Shown in pieces: positions 33,277-41,782 of a DNA stretch of 56,178 nucleotides (the first letter of the stretch is position 1; each line of letters opens with the position of its first letter). The position numbers and the translations under genes are program-made. The stretch spans positions 1 through 56,178 of the forward strand of contig DATLTC010000038.1 of assembly GCA_035533755.1 (NCBI GenBank), given 5' to 3'. The notes beneath the pieces were generated by a model. It worked only from the letters and a program-made list of their open reading frames with translations. It had not been told where the DNA came from and searched no databases. Origin of the DNA: Gemmatimonadaceae bacterium. GTDB lineage: Bacteria > Gemmatimonadota > Gemmatimonadetes > Gemmatimonadales > Gemmatimonadaceae.

Positions 33277-33948
33277 ATGGCCAATCCTGCAGCAGCCGTC
33301 GAGCACCACGGGCATACGCCGACCACCACCGGCCTCGATCACCGCAAGGTGGCGATCTGGGCCTTCATCGGGTCGGAGTGCATGCTCTTCGCGTCGCTCA
33401 TCTCCACCTACCTGATCTACAAGGGACGCAGCGTGGTCGGGCCGTTCCCGCACGAGGTCTGCAGCCCGCCGGTGTGCGATACGGTGATGAAGCCGATCCT
33501 CAACATCCCGGTGACTTCGGCGTCGACGTTCGTCCTCCTCATGTCCTCGCTCGCCATGGTGCTCGCCCTGGCCGCGGTCGAGAACGCCGACCAGCCCAAG
33601 CACACGCTCGGCGAACGGATCCTGGGCAGCTCCAAGCTGTGGCTGTTCATGACGGCCCTGCTCGGCACCACCTTCCTCGGGTTCCAGGCGTTCGAGTTCA
33701 CGTCGTTCGTGCACGAAGGGCTCACCATCCGCACCAACCTGTTCGGATCGTCGTTCTTCACGCTCACCGGCTTCCACGGCGCCCACGTCACCGCCGGCGT
33801 GCTCTGGCTGCTCACCCTGCTCGCCATCGACTTCAAGCGCGGCCTCAAGCCCAAGGACGCCCTGATCGTGGACATCGCCGCGCTCTACTGGCACTTCGTG
33901 GACGTGGTCTGGATCGCGATCTTCACGCTCGTGTACCTCATTCACTGA
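33277..33948 (+). CDS. coxC: cytochrome c oxidase subunit III
   Basis: Membrane subunit III, 223 residues with about five TM helices, the short bacterial form. Typical elements: Ala-Ile-Trp-Ala-Phe-Ile-Gly-Ser-Glu near the N-terminus, Thr-Gly-Phe-His-Gly-Ala-His-Val and Tyr-Trp-His-Phe-Val-Asp-Val-Val-Trp at the C-terminus. It stabilises the oxidase and proton uptake. It is separated from coxA by a hairpin and from coxD by 11 bases. Confidence 0.95.
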   Translation: MANPAAAVEHHGHTPTTTGLDHRKVAIWAFIGSECMLFASLISTYLIYKGRSVVGPFPHEVCSPPVCDTVMKPILNIPVTSASTFVLLMSSLAMVLALAAVENADQPKHTLGERILGSSKLWLFMTALLGTTFLGFQAFEFTSFVHEGLTIRTNLFGSSFFTLTGFHGAHVTAGVLWLLTLLAIDFKRGLKPKDALIVDIAALYWHFVDVVWIAIFTLVYLIH

Positions 33949-33959
33949 CCGGACCTCCA

Positions 33960-34319
33960 ATGGCTCACGAACCCACGGCCGCCACCCACGTCGCCCACTC
34001 CGACCATGCCGCGATGGGCGAGGTCAAGGAGCACCCGACCTGGTCCGTCTACTGGAAGGTCGCCGTCATCCTCACGCTCATCACGGTGGGCGAAGTCTGG
34101 ATCTACTACATCCCCAGCTTCGTCGCGTCCCACCTGTTCGTGCCCACCCTGCTCATCCTCTCGGCGATCAAGTTCGCGATCGTCGTCATGTTCTACATGC
34201 ATCTGCGCTACGACCACCGGCTGTTCCGCGCCCTGTTCACGGGCCCGCTGATCATCGCCATGATCACGATCGTGGCGCTCCTGTTCCTGTTCGGACACCT
34301 CGCCATCCACCTGGCATGA
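33960..34319 (+). CDS. coxD: cytochrome c oxidase subunit IV (small membrane subunit)
   Basis: 119 residues with three TM helices after a His-rich N-terminal tail. It resembles the prokaryotic COX4/CtaF-like family, including Lys-Phe-Ala-Ile-Val-Val-Met-Phe-Tyr-Met-His-Leu-Arg. Position after coxC supports the call. Assembly genes (ctaA, ctaB, Sco, Cox11) are not in the window. Confidence 0.88.
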   Translation: MAHEPTAATHVAHSDHAAMGEVKEHPTWSVYWKVAVILTLITVGEVWIYYIPSFVASHLFVPTLLILSAIKFAIVVMFYMHLRYDHRLFRALFTGPLIIAMITIVALLFLFGHLAIHLA

Positions 34320-34326
34320 CGCGGCA

Positions 34327-35577
34327 TTGACCCGCCCACGGCCGAAACACGCTCCGATCGCCAGCCAGGCGCCGCGTGAACGCCTGCTCTCGCTCGACGT
34401 GTTCCGCGGTCTCACCATCGCCGGCATGCTCCTCGTCAACACGCCGGGCACGTGGAGCGCCATCTACCCGCCGCTCGAACACGCGGCCTGGAACGGCTGG
34501 ACCCCCACCGATCTCATCTTCCCGTTCTTCCTCTTCATCGTCGGGATCACCACCGAGATCTCACTCGCCGCCCGCCGCGCGCGCGGCGACGACGAATCGG
34601 CCGTCGTCCGCCAGATCCTACGCCGCGGCGGGCTGATCTTCCTGTTCGGATTCCTCCTCAACGGCGTGCCCTTCTTCACCTGGACCGCCATCCCGGGAGT
34701 GCCCGACCCCACGTTCCTGCAGCGCGTGGTCGACCGCCTGTACGATTGGCGCCTCCTCGGCGTGCTCCAGCGCATCGGACTGGCCTACATCGCGGCCGGC
34801 CTCATCTCGCGCCGCGCGTCGGCCAAGCAGATCGTCGGTGCCGTTGCCGGCATCCTCTTCGCCTACTGGTTCGTCCTCACCTGCCTCCCCGTGCCCGGCA
34901 CCCATGGCACGATCGGCGCCCTGCTGCTCGATCGCCCCGACGCCACGATGGCCGCGTGGTGGGACCGCTATCTCCTCGATTGGACCCGTTTCGGCCTCGG
35001 CAATCATACCTGGCCCGGCAGCGTCACCTGGGACCCGGAGGGCTTCTTCTCCACCATCCCCGCCGTGGCGTCGTGCCTGCTCGGCAACCTCGCCGGCCGG
35101 TGGATCGCGCAGAGGGAGCGCCCACTCCTCGATCGCGTGAGCGCGCTGTTCGCCGTGGGAGCGCTCGGTATGATGGCGGGCCTCATGTGGAACTGGGCCC
35201 TGCCCATCAACAAGAATCTGTGGACCAGCTCCTACGTGCTGTTCACGGCCGGCATGGCCTGCGTTGCCCTGGCCACGATCATGTGGATCGTGGATGTACG
35301 CGGCGTCACCTGGTGGACCAGACCCTGGGTCACATACGGCCTCAACCCGATGGCCGCGTACGTGGGCTCGTTCTTCATGGCCCGCATGACGTATTCCGTC
35401 CTCTCCGTGTCGTACGGCGGCCGTTCCATGCCGCTGCAGGAAGCGGTCTTTCGCGCCCTGTTCCTGTCGTGGGCTTCGCCGGTCAACGCATCCCTCGCCT
35501 TTGCCGTCGCTTTTGTGTTACTCTGGTACGGAATCCTTGTCCTACTAGAGAGGCGGCATATCATCCTGAAGGTGTGA
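34327..35577 (+). CDS. NagX/HGSNAT-like membrane acyltransferase (COG4299)
   Basis: Multi-pass membrane protein of 416 residues with about ten TM helices. The N-terminal signature Arg-Leu-Leu-Ser-Leu-Asp-Val-Phe-Arg-Gly-Leu-Thr-Ile-Ala-Gly-Met and a following Trp-Thr-Pro-Thr-Asp-Leu-Ile-Phe-Pro-Phe-Phe-Leu-Phe match the heparan-alpha-glucosaminide N-acetyltransferase/NagX family. The family moves acetyl groups across membranes onto amino sugars; the bacterial substrate is unsettled. TTG at 34327 is the only plausible start, 7 bases after coxD, so it may be co-transcribed. The PBP4-type gene 40 bases downstream suggests a cell-wall sugar role. Confidence 0.82.
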   Translation: MTRPRPKHAPIASQAPRERLLSLDVFRGLTIAGMLLVNTPGTWSAIYPPLEHAAWNGWTPTDLIFPFFLFIVGITTEISLAARRARGDDESAVVRQILRRGGLIFLFGFLLNGVPFFTWTAIPGVPDPTFLQRVVDRLYDWRLLGVLQRIGLAYIAAGLISRRASAKQIVGAVAGILFAYWFVLTCLPVPGTHGTIGALLLDRPDATMAAWWDRYLLDWTRFGLGNHTWPGSVTWDPEGFFSTIPAVASCLLGNLAGRWIAQRERPLLDRVSALFAVGALGMMAGLMWNWALPINKNLWTSSYVLFTAGMACVALATIMWIVDVRGVTWWTRPWVTYGLNPMAAYVGSFFMARMTYSVLSVSYGGRSMPLQEAVFRALFLSWASPVNASLAFAVAFVLLWYGILVLLERRHIILKV

Positions 35578-35617
35578 CCGGACCGGTCCGAATCCTCTCT
35601 CACGTGCCAACGCTGTC

Positions 35618-37213
35618 ATGAAGCTTGCCATCACCCTGATATCGATCTTCACCGGCGCGGCGGTCGCCCTCGCGGCCCACGGTCCGGCCGCTCCGTCGCC
35701 GAGCGCGCCACCCGCCGCCCCGCCGCCGATCCGCGCCGAGGCGCCCGCCGTCACGCCCGCGCACCTCGGCGTTCCATTCACCGTTCCCGGCCGCGCCACC
35801 ACGCGGCGGATTCCCGGGCGGTCGCGCCCGATCGCGCCCCGCGGCGTGCCGGCGCTCGATGCCGATCTCGCCGATCTGCTCACCAGCAAGGTGCGCACCG
35901 GGCGATGGGGCGCCATCGTCGTCTCGCTCACCCGCGGCGACACGCTGTTCCAGCGCGGCGCCGATGCCCTCATGCAGCCCGCATCGACGCTCAAACTGTT
36001 CACCACCGGACTCGCGTTCGATCGGTTCGGCCCCAGCTACCAGATCGGCACCGACGTTCTGCGCGACACCGCGATGCAGCCGGACGGCACGCTCCCGGGC
36101 AGCCTCTATCTGCGCGGCGGCGGCGATCCGTCGCTCTCCACGCGGTTCCTCGGCGCCACCGGTTCGCCGATGGACAACCTGGCCCGCGCCATCGCCGCCA
36201 CCGGCCTCAAACGCGTCAAGGGCGACATCGTGGCCGACGCCAGCGCGTTCGTCGATCAGCCCATCCCCGATGGCTGGAAGCGGCGCTACCTCGCCGCGGC
36301 ATACGCCGCGCCCGTGTCGGCGCTGTCGCTCAACGAGAACGTCGTGTGGGTCGCCGTCTCACCCGGGCCGCGCCGCGCCACGATCGCGCTCGAGCCCGCC
36401 ACCACGGCCTACGCCATCGCCAATCACGTCACGCTGCGTCCCGGCAGTCGCGGAGGCGCCATCTCGGTGCGCCGCCTCACCGACACCACGCTGGACGTGC
36501 GCGGATGGATCGGCACCCGGGCGTCCACCGAGCGGTACTCGATCGTGGCCAACGATCCGCCGCGGTTCGCTGCCGGCGCGCTCCGTGCCTCGCTCGCCGC
36601 GCTCGGCATCACCGTGGACGGCGAACTGCGCGAGGGCGTCACGCCGGCCTCGGCCACGCCGGTGGCGTCCATCGAGTCCCCACCGCTCGCCGAGATCATC
36701 TCGCAGATGAACCGCGAGAGCATCAACCACGTCGCCGAGCTGCTGTTCCGCGATGCGTCGCGCGTCTCGGCGCCCGATCACATCGGCTCGGTGGAAGCCG
36801 GAGAGGCGGCGCTCCGCCAGTTTCTGTGGACCAAGGTCGGCGTGCCCGGCACCGACGTGCGGGTGGCCGACGGCAGCGGGCTCTCGGTGCGCGACTCGGT
36901 CACGCCCCGCGCCATGGTCCACCTCCTCGCCTACGCCAACCGCGCCCCCTGGTCCTCGGCCTTCCACTCGTCGCTCCCCGTAGCCGGCGAGTCGGAATTG
37001 CTCAAGGCCCGCATGCGGCGCACGCCGGCGCAGGGCAACCTGCACGCCAAGACCGGCACCACCAATACGGTGGCCTCGCTGGCCGGCTACGTCACCGCCG
37101 AGGACGGCGAGATCCTCGCCTTCGCGCTCATCTACAACGGCGGCGATCGCTGGAACGCCCGCGCCGCCATGGACAAGATGGGCGCCGCGCTCGCGGCCTT
37201 CTCCAGAAACTGA
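35618..37213 (+). CDS. dacB: D-alanyl-D-alanine carboxypeptidase/endopeptidase (PBP4, S13)
   Basis: Periplasmic penicillin-binding peptidase that trims or opens peptidoglycan peptides. 531 residues with a signal peptide ending near Ala-Leu-Ala-Ala, then a Pro/Ala-rich linker (25-75). The active-site triad is complete: Ser123-Thr-Leu-Lys126, Ser-Ile-Asn in Asn-Arg-Glu-Ser-Ile-Asn-His, and Lys-Thr-Gly in His-Ala-Lys-Thr-Gly-Thr-Thr. A large insert between the first two motifs is typical of PBP4 (S13). Convergent with the next gene, with two hairpins between. Confidence 0.93.
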   Translation: MKLAITLISIFTGAAVALAAHGPAAPSPSAPPAAPPPIRAEAPAVTPAHLGVPFTVPGRATTRRIPGRSRPIAPRGVPALDADLADLLTSKVRTGRWGAIVVSLTRGDTLFQRGADALMQPASTLKLFTTGLAFDRFGPSYQIGTDVLRDTAMQPDGTLPGSLYLRGGGDPSLSTRFLGATGSPMDNLARAIAATGLKRVKGDIVADASAFVDQPIPDGWKRRYLAAAYAAPVSALSLNENVVWVAVSPGPRRATIALEPATTAYAIANHVTLRPGSRGGAISVRRLTDTTLDVRGWIGTRASTERYSIVANDPPRFAAGALRASLAALGITVDGELREGVTPASATPVASIESPPLAEIISQMNRESINHVAELLFRDASRVSAPDHIGSVEAGEAALRQFLWTKVGVPGTDVRVADGSGLSVRDSVTPRAMVHLLAYANRAPWSSAFHSSLPVAGESELLKARMRRTPAQGNLHAKTGTTNTVASLAGYVTAEDGEILAFALIYNGGDRWNARAAMDKMGAALAAFSRN

Positions 37214-37215
37214 AC

Positions 37216-37240
37216 GCGGGGCCGTCGCCCACGGCCCCGC
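37216..37240 (+). terminator. hairpin after dacB
   Basis: A perfect 10-bp stem (GCGGGGCCGT with ACGGCCCCGC) and 5-base loop start two bases after the dacB stop. No T-run. It is the first of two hairpins in this convergent gap. Confidence 0.55.
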
Positions 37241-37248
37241 GCGCACCA

Positions 37249-37278
37249 GGCGGCGATCGAGTAGCTTCGATCGCCGCC
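37249..37278. terminator. second hairpin in the dacB / dehydrogenase convergent gap
   Basis: A perfect 12-bp stem (GGCGGCGATCGA with TCGATCGCCGCC) around GTAGCT, followed on the plus strand by GGTTCGTTT. Probably a bidirectional terminator for the two converging genes. Confidence 0.6.
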
Positions 37279-37295
37279 GGTTCGTTTCGCGCCAC

Positions 37296-38444
37296 TCAGG
37301 ACGAGATCGTCCGGATATTGATCCCGCGCTTCTTCAACTCGGCAATATAGGGCTCGGCCGGCATCGCCTCGTCCGGCGTACGCACCCCCAGCGCCGTGAC
37401 CTGTCCCCGAACCTGCATCAGGCCCGTGATTGACAGCGAGTAGCCCGTGGTGCGCTCCATGGCGCTGATCCCGTGCGCCTCGTCGTAGCGATCCACCAAC
37501 TCCCATTCCATCGTCTTCGGCTTCCCACCCTTGGTTCCCGACACGATCACGCGCAGCGCCACGAGGTCCTTGCTCTCCGGCATCGTGAGGCGCGGGCCCA
37601 TCGCCGCCACCGCCACGTCGCGCGGCGCCACCTTCACCCCCTTCACGTCGATCGGCTCCTGCTCCAGCAGCCCGAGATCGCGAATCGCTTCCATGATCTG
37701 CGCATGCCCGGGATACCGCAGGGTCTTGTACTCCATGGTCGGGATCTTGCCCTCGTACCGGAACGCCATCGTCGACAGCCCGCCCGCCGTGTGGAACGCC
37801 TCCAGCGTCCCGATCGGCGCCGCGAACTGCACGGCCTCCCGCTCCGAGAGCGCCTTCACCTGCGTGCGCTTGGCGTTCCGCAGCACCCACGACAGGGTGG
37901 TGTAGTAATCCAGCACCCCTTCCAACGAATAGACGATCTGGTAGTTGAGCGGCGCCTGCGGGTGCTGCGGCAGCCCGCCGACGAAGATCTTCACCGCGTC
38001 CACGCGGTCGAGCTGCCGGATGCCGTGCTCGGCCAGGATGTTCACCATCCCCGGCGCCAGCCCGCAATCGGGCATCACCGAGATCTTCTTGCGGGTCGCC
38101 TCGGCGTCGAGCGTCTTCTGTCGGGACACGATCTCGGTGTTGCCGCCGAGATCCGCGAAGTGCACGCCGGCCTCCACCGCGCATTCGGCCATCTCGAAGT
38201 TGAAGTAGTACGGAATCGCGCTCATCACCGCGTCGCATCCCTTCATCGCGGCCACCACGGCCGCGCGATTGCGCACGTCCAGCGTCGTGGGCTTGAGCTT
38301 GCCGCCCGATGCCTTGGTCAGGAAGGCGGGCAGGTCGTCCACGTGCAGGTCGGCGATGCGGACTTCGGTCACTTCGGGATCCTGCAACAGATCATAGGCA
38401 CAGGCGGAGCCCTGAAGCCCGGCGCCGAGAACGAGCATCTTCAT
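37296..38444 (-). CDS. saccharopine dehydrogenase-like NAD(P)-dependent oxidoreductase
   Basis: Cytoplasmic oxidoreductase of 382 residues. The N-terminal Rossmann motif is Val-Leu-Gly-Ala-Gly-Leu-Gln-Gly-Ser-Ala, with a later Ala-Asp-Leu acidic position. The C-terminal saccharopine-dehydrogenase domain is present (Pro-Asp-Cys-Gly-Leu-Ala-Pro-Gly-Met). Relatives include lysine 6-dehydrogenase and saccharopine reductase; I cannot pick between them. A GGAGG site 8 bases before the ATG sets the start at 38444. It is divergent from the CoA-binding protein gene. Confidence 0.85.
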   Translation of the reverse strand: MKMLVLGAGLQGSACAYDLLQDPEVTEVRIADLHVDDLPAFLTKASGGKLKPTTLDVRNRAAVVAAMKGCDAVMSAIPYYFNFEMAECAVEAGVHFADLGGNTEIVSRQKTLDAEATRKKISVMPDCGLAPGMVNILAEHGIRQLDRVDAVKIFVGGLPQHPQAPLNYQIVYSLEGVLDYYTTLSWVLRNAKRTQVKALSEREAVQFAAPIGTLEAFHTAGGLSTMAFRYEGKIPTMEYKTLRYPGHAQIMEAIRDLGLLEQEPIDVKGVKVAPRDVAVAAMGPRLTMPESKDLVALRVIVSGTKGGKPKTMEWELVDRYDEAHGISAMERTTGYSLSITGLMQVRGQVTALGVRTPDEAMPAEPYIAELKKRGINIRTISS

Positions 38445-38571
38445 GCGTTAACACCTCCAAAGATCGGTACACAAATGTTGTATTATTCAAAGCTAACCGC
38501 TCATGACGGGCGGTGTGATGCGAGCCCGCATCCGAATGGGGAGCGCATGCCTCACCTTTCCGGACACCATC

Positions 38572-39024
38572 ATGCCAGACACTTCCACCGACTGGCGCGC
38601 CCATCTCGTCGAGGATGACGACGGCATCCGCCGCATCATCGAGCAGACGCACCGCATCGCCGTCCTCGGCATCAAGACGCCGGAGTCGGATCAATCGGCG
38701 TACCACGTGCCCGAGTACCTGCAGAAGTCAGGGTTCGAGATCGTGCCCGTCCCGGTGTACTATCCCGACGTCACCGAGATTCTCGGCCAGCGCGTGTATC
38801 GCACGCTCGCGGCCATTCCGGGTCCGGTCGATCTCGTGGACGTGTTCCGCCGTCCCAAGGACATTCCGGCGCACCTGGACGACATCATCGCCAAGCGGCC
38901 GAAGGCCGTGTGGTTCCAGCAGGGCATTCGCAACGACGATGCCGCCGAGCGCCTGGCCCGCGAGGGCATCGACGTCGTGCAGGACCACTGCCTGATGATC
39001 GAAGTACGGCGCATCGGACGCTGA
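38572..39024 (+). CDS. CoA-binding protein (YccU-like)
   Basis: 150-residue protein with a single CoA_binding_2 Rossmann-like domain. Landmarks: Ile-Ala-Val-Leu-Gly-Ile near residue 28, Tyr-Leu-Gln-Lys-Ser-Gly-Phe-Glu-Ile-Val-Pro-Val, Val-Asp-Leu-Val-Asp-Val-Phe-Arg-Arg-Pro, and Val-Trp-Phe-Gln-Gln-Gly-Ile. The precise function of the family is not established. I chose the ATG at 38572; earlier in-frame starts at 38503 and 38536 add a non-conserved leader. Confidence 0.85.
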   Translation: MPDTSTDWRAHLVEDDDGIRRIIEQTHRIAVLGIKTPESDQSAYHVPEYLQKSGFEIVPVPVYYPDVTEILGQRVYRTLAAIPGPVDLVDVFRRPKDIPAHLDDIIAKRPKAVWFQQGIRNDDAAERLAREGIDVVQDHCLMIEVRRIGR

Positions 39025-39030
39025 GTCCGT

Positions 39031-39048
39031 GCGCCGCGGGCGCGGCGC
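39031..39048. terminator. hairpin in the CoA-binding / M1 peptidase convergent gap
   Basis: A 7-bp stem (GCGCCGC with GCGGCGC) and 4-base loop fill most of the 27-base gap between two converging stops. No T-run. Confidence 0.4.
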
Positions 39049-39051
39049 GCC

Positions 39052-40677
39052 TCAGCGCACGTCGATGCGCGCCAACAGCGAGCCGTCGGGATCGGCCACG
39101 ACGCTCACGGGGGGCGACGCGAGCCGCAGCGGCATCGCGGCCCGCGTGTCGGCCGATGCCGGCAGCTGGATGGTGACCCGCTGTGCGCGGCCGTCCGCGC
39201 TGCGGAATTCCAGCGTGAGCGGCACGCGGTAGTATCCGAACCGGTCGCCCTGCGCCACATCCACGTCCACGGCGTGCGCCGCCGCGTCGTAGTGCCAGGT
39301 GACCGTCAGCTCCGGATACCCCGGCCGGCGCAGCCACTGGTCAAAGAACCAGCCCAGCCGACGCCCCGACGCGTGTTCCAGCGCCCGCTGCAGGTCGCCC
39401 GAGTCCACGTTGCCGAATTCGTGCGCATGGAAGTAGCGGCGCAACCCGCGAAAGAACGCGCTGTCGCCCAGTGTGCGGCGCAGCATGTGGAGCACGAACC
39501 CGCCCTTCTGGTAGCTGTTCGCGTCGAGCAGCGCCATGAGGTTCGTTTCCGCCGTGTCGATCACCGGCCGCGTGGCCACGCGCGCGTCGTTCAGCACACG
39601 GCGCCGGATGCCGCTCATCGTCGCGCGGAACACGCTGTCGCCGTGCGCGTGCCCCTCCCACAGCGCCGAGAAGTACGTGGCGAACCCTTCCGAGAGCCAG
39701 AGATCCGGCCAGTCGCGCTCGGTCACGGCGTCGCCGAACCACTGGTGCGCCGTCTCGTGCGAGATCAACGCGTCGTTCATCGTGTGCCGTCGGAACTCGC
39801 CGTCGGCGTAGAAGATCTCGCTCGCGTTCTCCATGCCGCCGAACCGCGTGGACGACTGCAGGTGCGCGAGCTTCTCGAACGGGAACGGCGCGATGAGCCG
39901 CGAGAAGAAGGTCACGATGCTGTCGGCGGCACTGAACGGCCCCGGCATCCACGCCGCCTGCTCGGGCGCCGTGTACACCATCTGCGGCACGCAGCGCGCC
40001 ACGCTCCCATAGCCGCACGCCGTGTTGCCGAGCGGCGTCTCCACCAACGGCGCCGCGGCGATGACCATGAGGTACGTGGCGATCGGCCGGATCTCGTTCC
40101 ATCGCGTCACCTGCCGCGCGGCGCCCCCGGGCGCGAGCGGCGGCGCCGGCGTCGTGCCCGACGTGGTCCCGTTGGCCACCACCGTCTCGCTCACCGGCGC
40201 GCTCACCGTCCACGACACCGTGGCCTTGTCGCTCGGATGGTCCACTGTCGGCAGCCAGTGGCGCGCCCGATTGGGCCAGTTGTCGCCAAAATACGTCCAC
40301 CGCCCAGCGCTGTCCTGGCGAATGATCAGGCCGTCGTCGGGCCGGCCCCCGTACGATACGTCCACGCGCAGCGTGTCCCGCGCGCCGCGCGGCAGCGGCA
40401 CCAGGATCCGGTCGGCGGTGCGTGTTGCCTGCACCCGACGGCCGTCCACCTCGACACTGTCCACACCCAGGCCGATCAGATTCAGCGTCAACGTGTCGGC
40501 CGGCGCACCACGCGCCACGGTGATCGCCGCGTCGCCGTGGAATGTGGCCCCGCTGTCGGGCAGGGTGATCGCGAACGCGTAGTGCAGCACGTCCAGCGCG
40601 GAGCGCGGTCGCGTCTGCTGGGCGCCGAGCCCGGAGGCCAGCACGACGGCGGCCACACATCCCAACGGCATTCTCAT
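39052..40677 (-). CDS. exported M1-family zinc aminopeptidase
   Basis: Gluzincin aminopeptidase of 541 residues with a signal peptide ending near Gly-Leu-Gly-Ala-Gln; likely periplasmic or secreted. The M1 exopeptidase motif is Gly-Gly-Met-Glu-Asn, and the zinc site is His-Glu-Thr-Ala-His followed after 18 residues by the Glu of Leu-Ser-Glu-Gly-Phe-Ala-Thr-Tyr. The size fits an M1 enzyme lacking the long C-terminal HEAT domain. Its ATG overlaps the kinase stop (ATGA), so kinase and peptidase are made from one message. Confidence 0.93.
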   Translation of the reverse strand: MRMPLGCVAAVVLASGLGAQQTRPRSALDVLHYAFAITLPDSGATFHGDAAITVARGAPADTLTLNLIGLGVDSVEVDGRRVQATRTADRILVPLPRGARDTLRVDVSYGGRPDDGLIIRQDSAGRWTYFGDNWPNRARHWLPTVDHPSDKATVSWTVSAPVSETVVANGTTSGTTPAPPLAPGGAARQVTRWNEIRPIATYLMVIAAAPLVETPLGNTACGYGSVARCVPQMVYTAPEQAAWMPGPFSAADSIVTFFSRLIAPFPFEKLAHLQSSTRFGGMENASEIFYADGEFRRHTMNDALISHETAHQWFGDAVTERDWPDLWLSEGFATYFSALWEGHAHGDSVFRATMSGIRRRVLNDARVATRPVIDTAETNLMALLDANSYQKGGFVLHMLRRTLGDSAFFRGLRRYFHAHEFGNVDSGDLQRALEHASGRRLGWFFDQWLRRPGYPELTVTWHYDAAAHAVDVDVAQGDRFGYYRVPLTLEFRSADGRAQRVTIQLPASADTRAAMPLRLASPPVSVVADPDGSLLARIDVR

Positions 40678-41738
40678 CGTCCGAATAGTCTCCCCATCAG
40701 GCCGTTGTCCGCGGCGCCCGCGTCGCCTCCGCCCGCGGCGCCCAGCGCCTCGGCGAATGCCAACGCCGTCTGATACCGGTCGTCCGGGTTGCGCGCCATC
40801 GCCTTGAGCAACACCTGCTCCACCGCTTCGGGAAGGTTCAGATCGGGACGCATCTTGCGCAGCGCGATCGGCTCACTGCGCAGCCGGGCGATCATCATCT
40901 CCTGCTGCGTGCGGCCCTGGAAGGGCAGCCGGCCGGTGAGCATCTCGTAGGTGAGCAGCGCCAGCGAATAGATGTCGGTGCGCGCATCGAGCGGCTTGCC
41001 GCGCAACTGCTCGGGGCTCATGAACTCCGGCGTGCCGAGGATGATCCCGGTGGCGGTGAGCTTCTGCAGCTCCGCGCCGGCGCGGCGCTCCTTGGCCAGT
41101 CCGAAGTCCATCACCACGGCGTAGTCGGTGCCGTCCGGCCGCTTGCACACCATGATGTTCTCGGGCTTGAGATCGCGATGCACGATCTTCAACTCGTGCG
41201 CCACCTGTAGCCCGGCCGCCATGTCCTTCACCAGCCGCACTGTGTCGTCCACCGGGATGTGACCCAACCGGTTGTTGCGGTCGGACAGGATCTCTCCCTC
41301 GACAAACGGCATCACCACGTACACCAGGCCGTCCTCCGTCTCGCCCATCCGCATGATGTGGCAGACGTTCGGATGCGCCAGGCGCATGCCCAGGCTGGCT
41401 TCCCGCTTGAGGCGCGCCATGGCGTTGGTGTCCTGCGACAGCGCCGCCGAGAGCACCTTGATCGCGCACCGTTGCTGCGATGTGGCGTCGGAGGCCAGAT
41501 ACACGAACGACATGCCGCCCTCGCCCACCTTGCGCTCCACCCGGTACCGGCCGTCGAGCACGCGGCCGATGAGCCCGGCGCCGCTGGCCGCGGACTCGCC
41601 GGGCGGGCGCGACGGCGTGGCCGTGGCCCGCGTGTCGGCCACGGCGGCGTCCGGCTTGGCGATCAGCCGCGTGCCGTCCTTGGTGCAGAATTGGGCGTCA
41701 TCCGGATAGTCGGTCCGGCAGCTGGGGCAACGCTTCAT
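40674..41738 (-). CDS. Ser/Thr protein kinase with N-terminal zinc ribbon
   Basis: Hanks-type kinase of 354 residues, with no TM helix or PASTA domain, so cytosolic. Residues 4-22 form a short zinc ribbon (Cys4, Cys7, Cys18, with Asp-Gly in place of the fourth Cys). The kinase domain runs from about 58: Val-Gly-Glu-Gly-Gly-Met-Ser, Ala-Ile-Lys-Val-Leu, His-Arg-Asp-Leu-Lys-Pro-Glu-Asn, Asp-Phe-Gly-Leu-Ala and Ser-Pro-Glu-Gln are all intact, so it should be active. ATG at 41738 rather than TTG at 41744. First gene of the pair with the M1 peptidase; targets unknown. Confidence 0.93.
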   Translation of the reverse strand: MKRCPSCRTDYPDDAQFCTKDGTRLIAKPDAAVADTRATATPSRPPGESAASGAGLIGRVLDGRYRVERKVGEGGMSFVYLASDATSQQRCAIKVLSAALSQDTNAMARLKREASLGMRLAHPNVCHIMRMGETEDGLVYVVMPFVEGEILSDRNNRLGHIPVDDTVRLVKDMAAGLQVAHELKIVHRDLKPENIMVCKRPDGTDYAVVMDFGLAKERRAGAELQKLTATGIILGTPEFMSPEQLRGKPLDARTDIYSLALLTYEMLTGRLPFQGRTQQEMMIARLRSEPIALRKMRPDLNLPEAVEQVLLKAMARNPDDRYQTALAFAEALGAAGGGDAGAADNGLMGRLFGR

Positions 41739-41782
41739 GGGCAAAAGGTGCGCCCGGACCGGGGCCGCGTCAAATGACCCCG

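Noticed and set aside
31275-33329. Long open frame antisense to coxA
   Set aside because: His/Arg/Asp-rich, no domain, no start context; a product of GC-rich codon bias opposite a real gene. The same applies to long antisense frames over leuS, the chemoreceptor, gyrA and the BNR gene.
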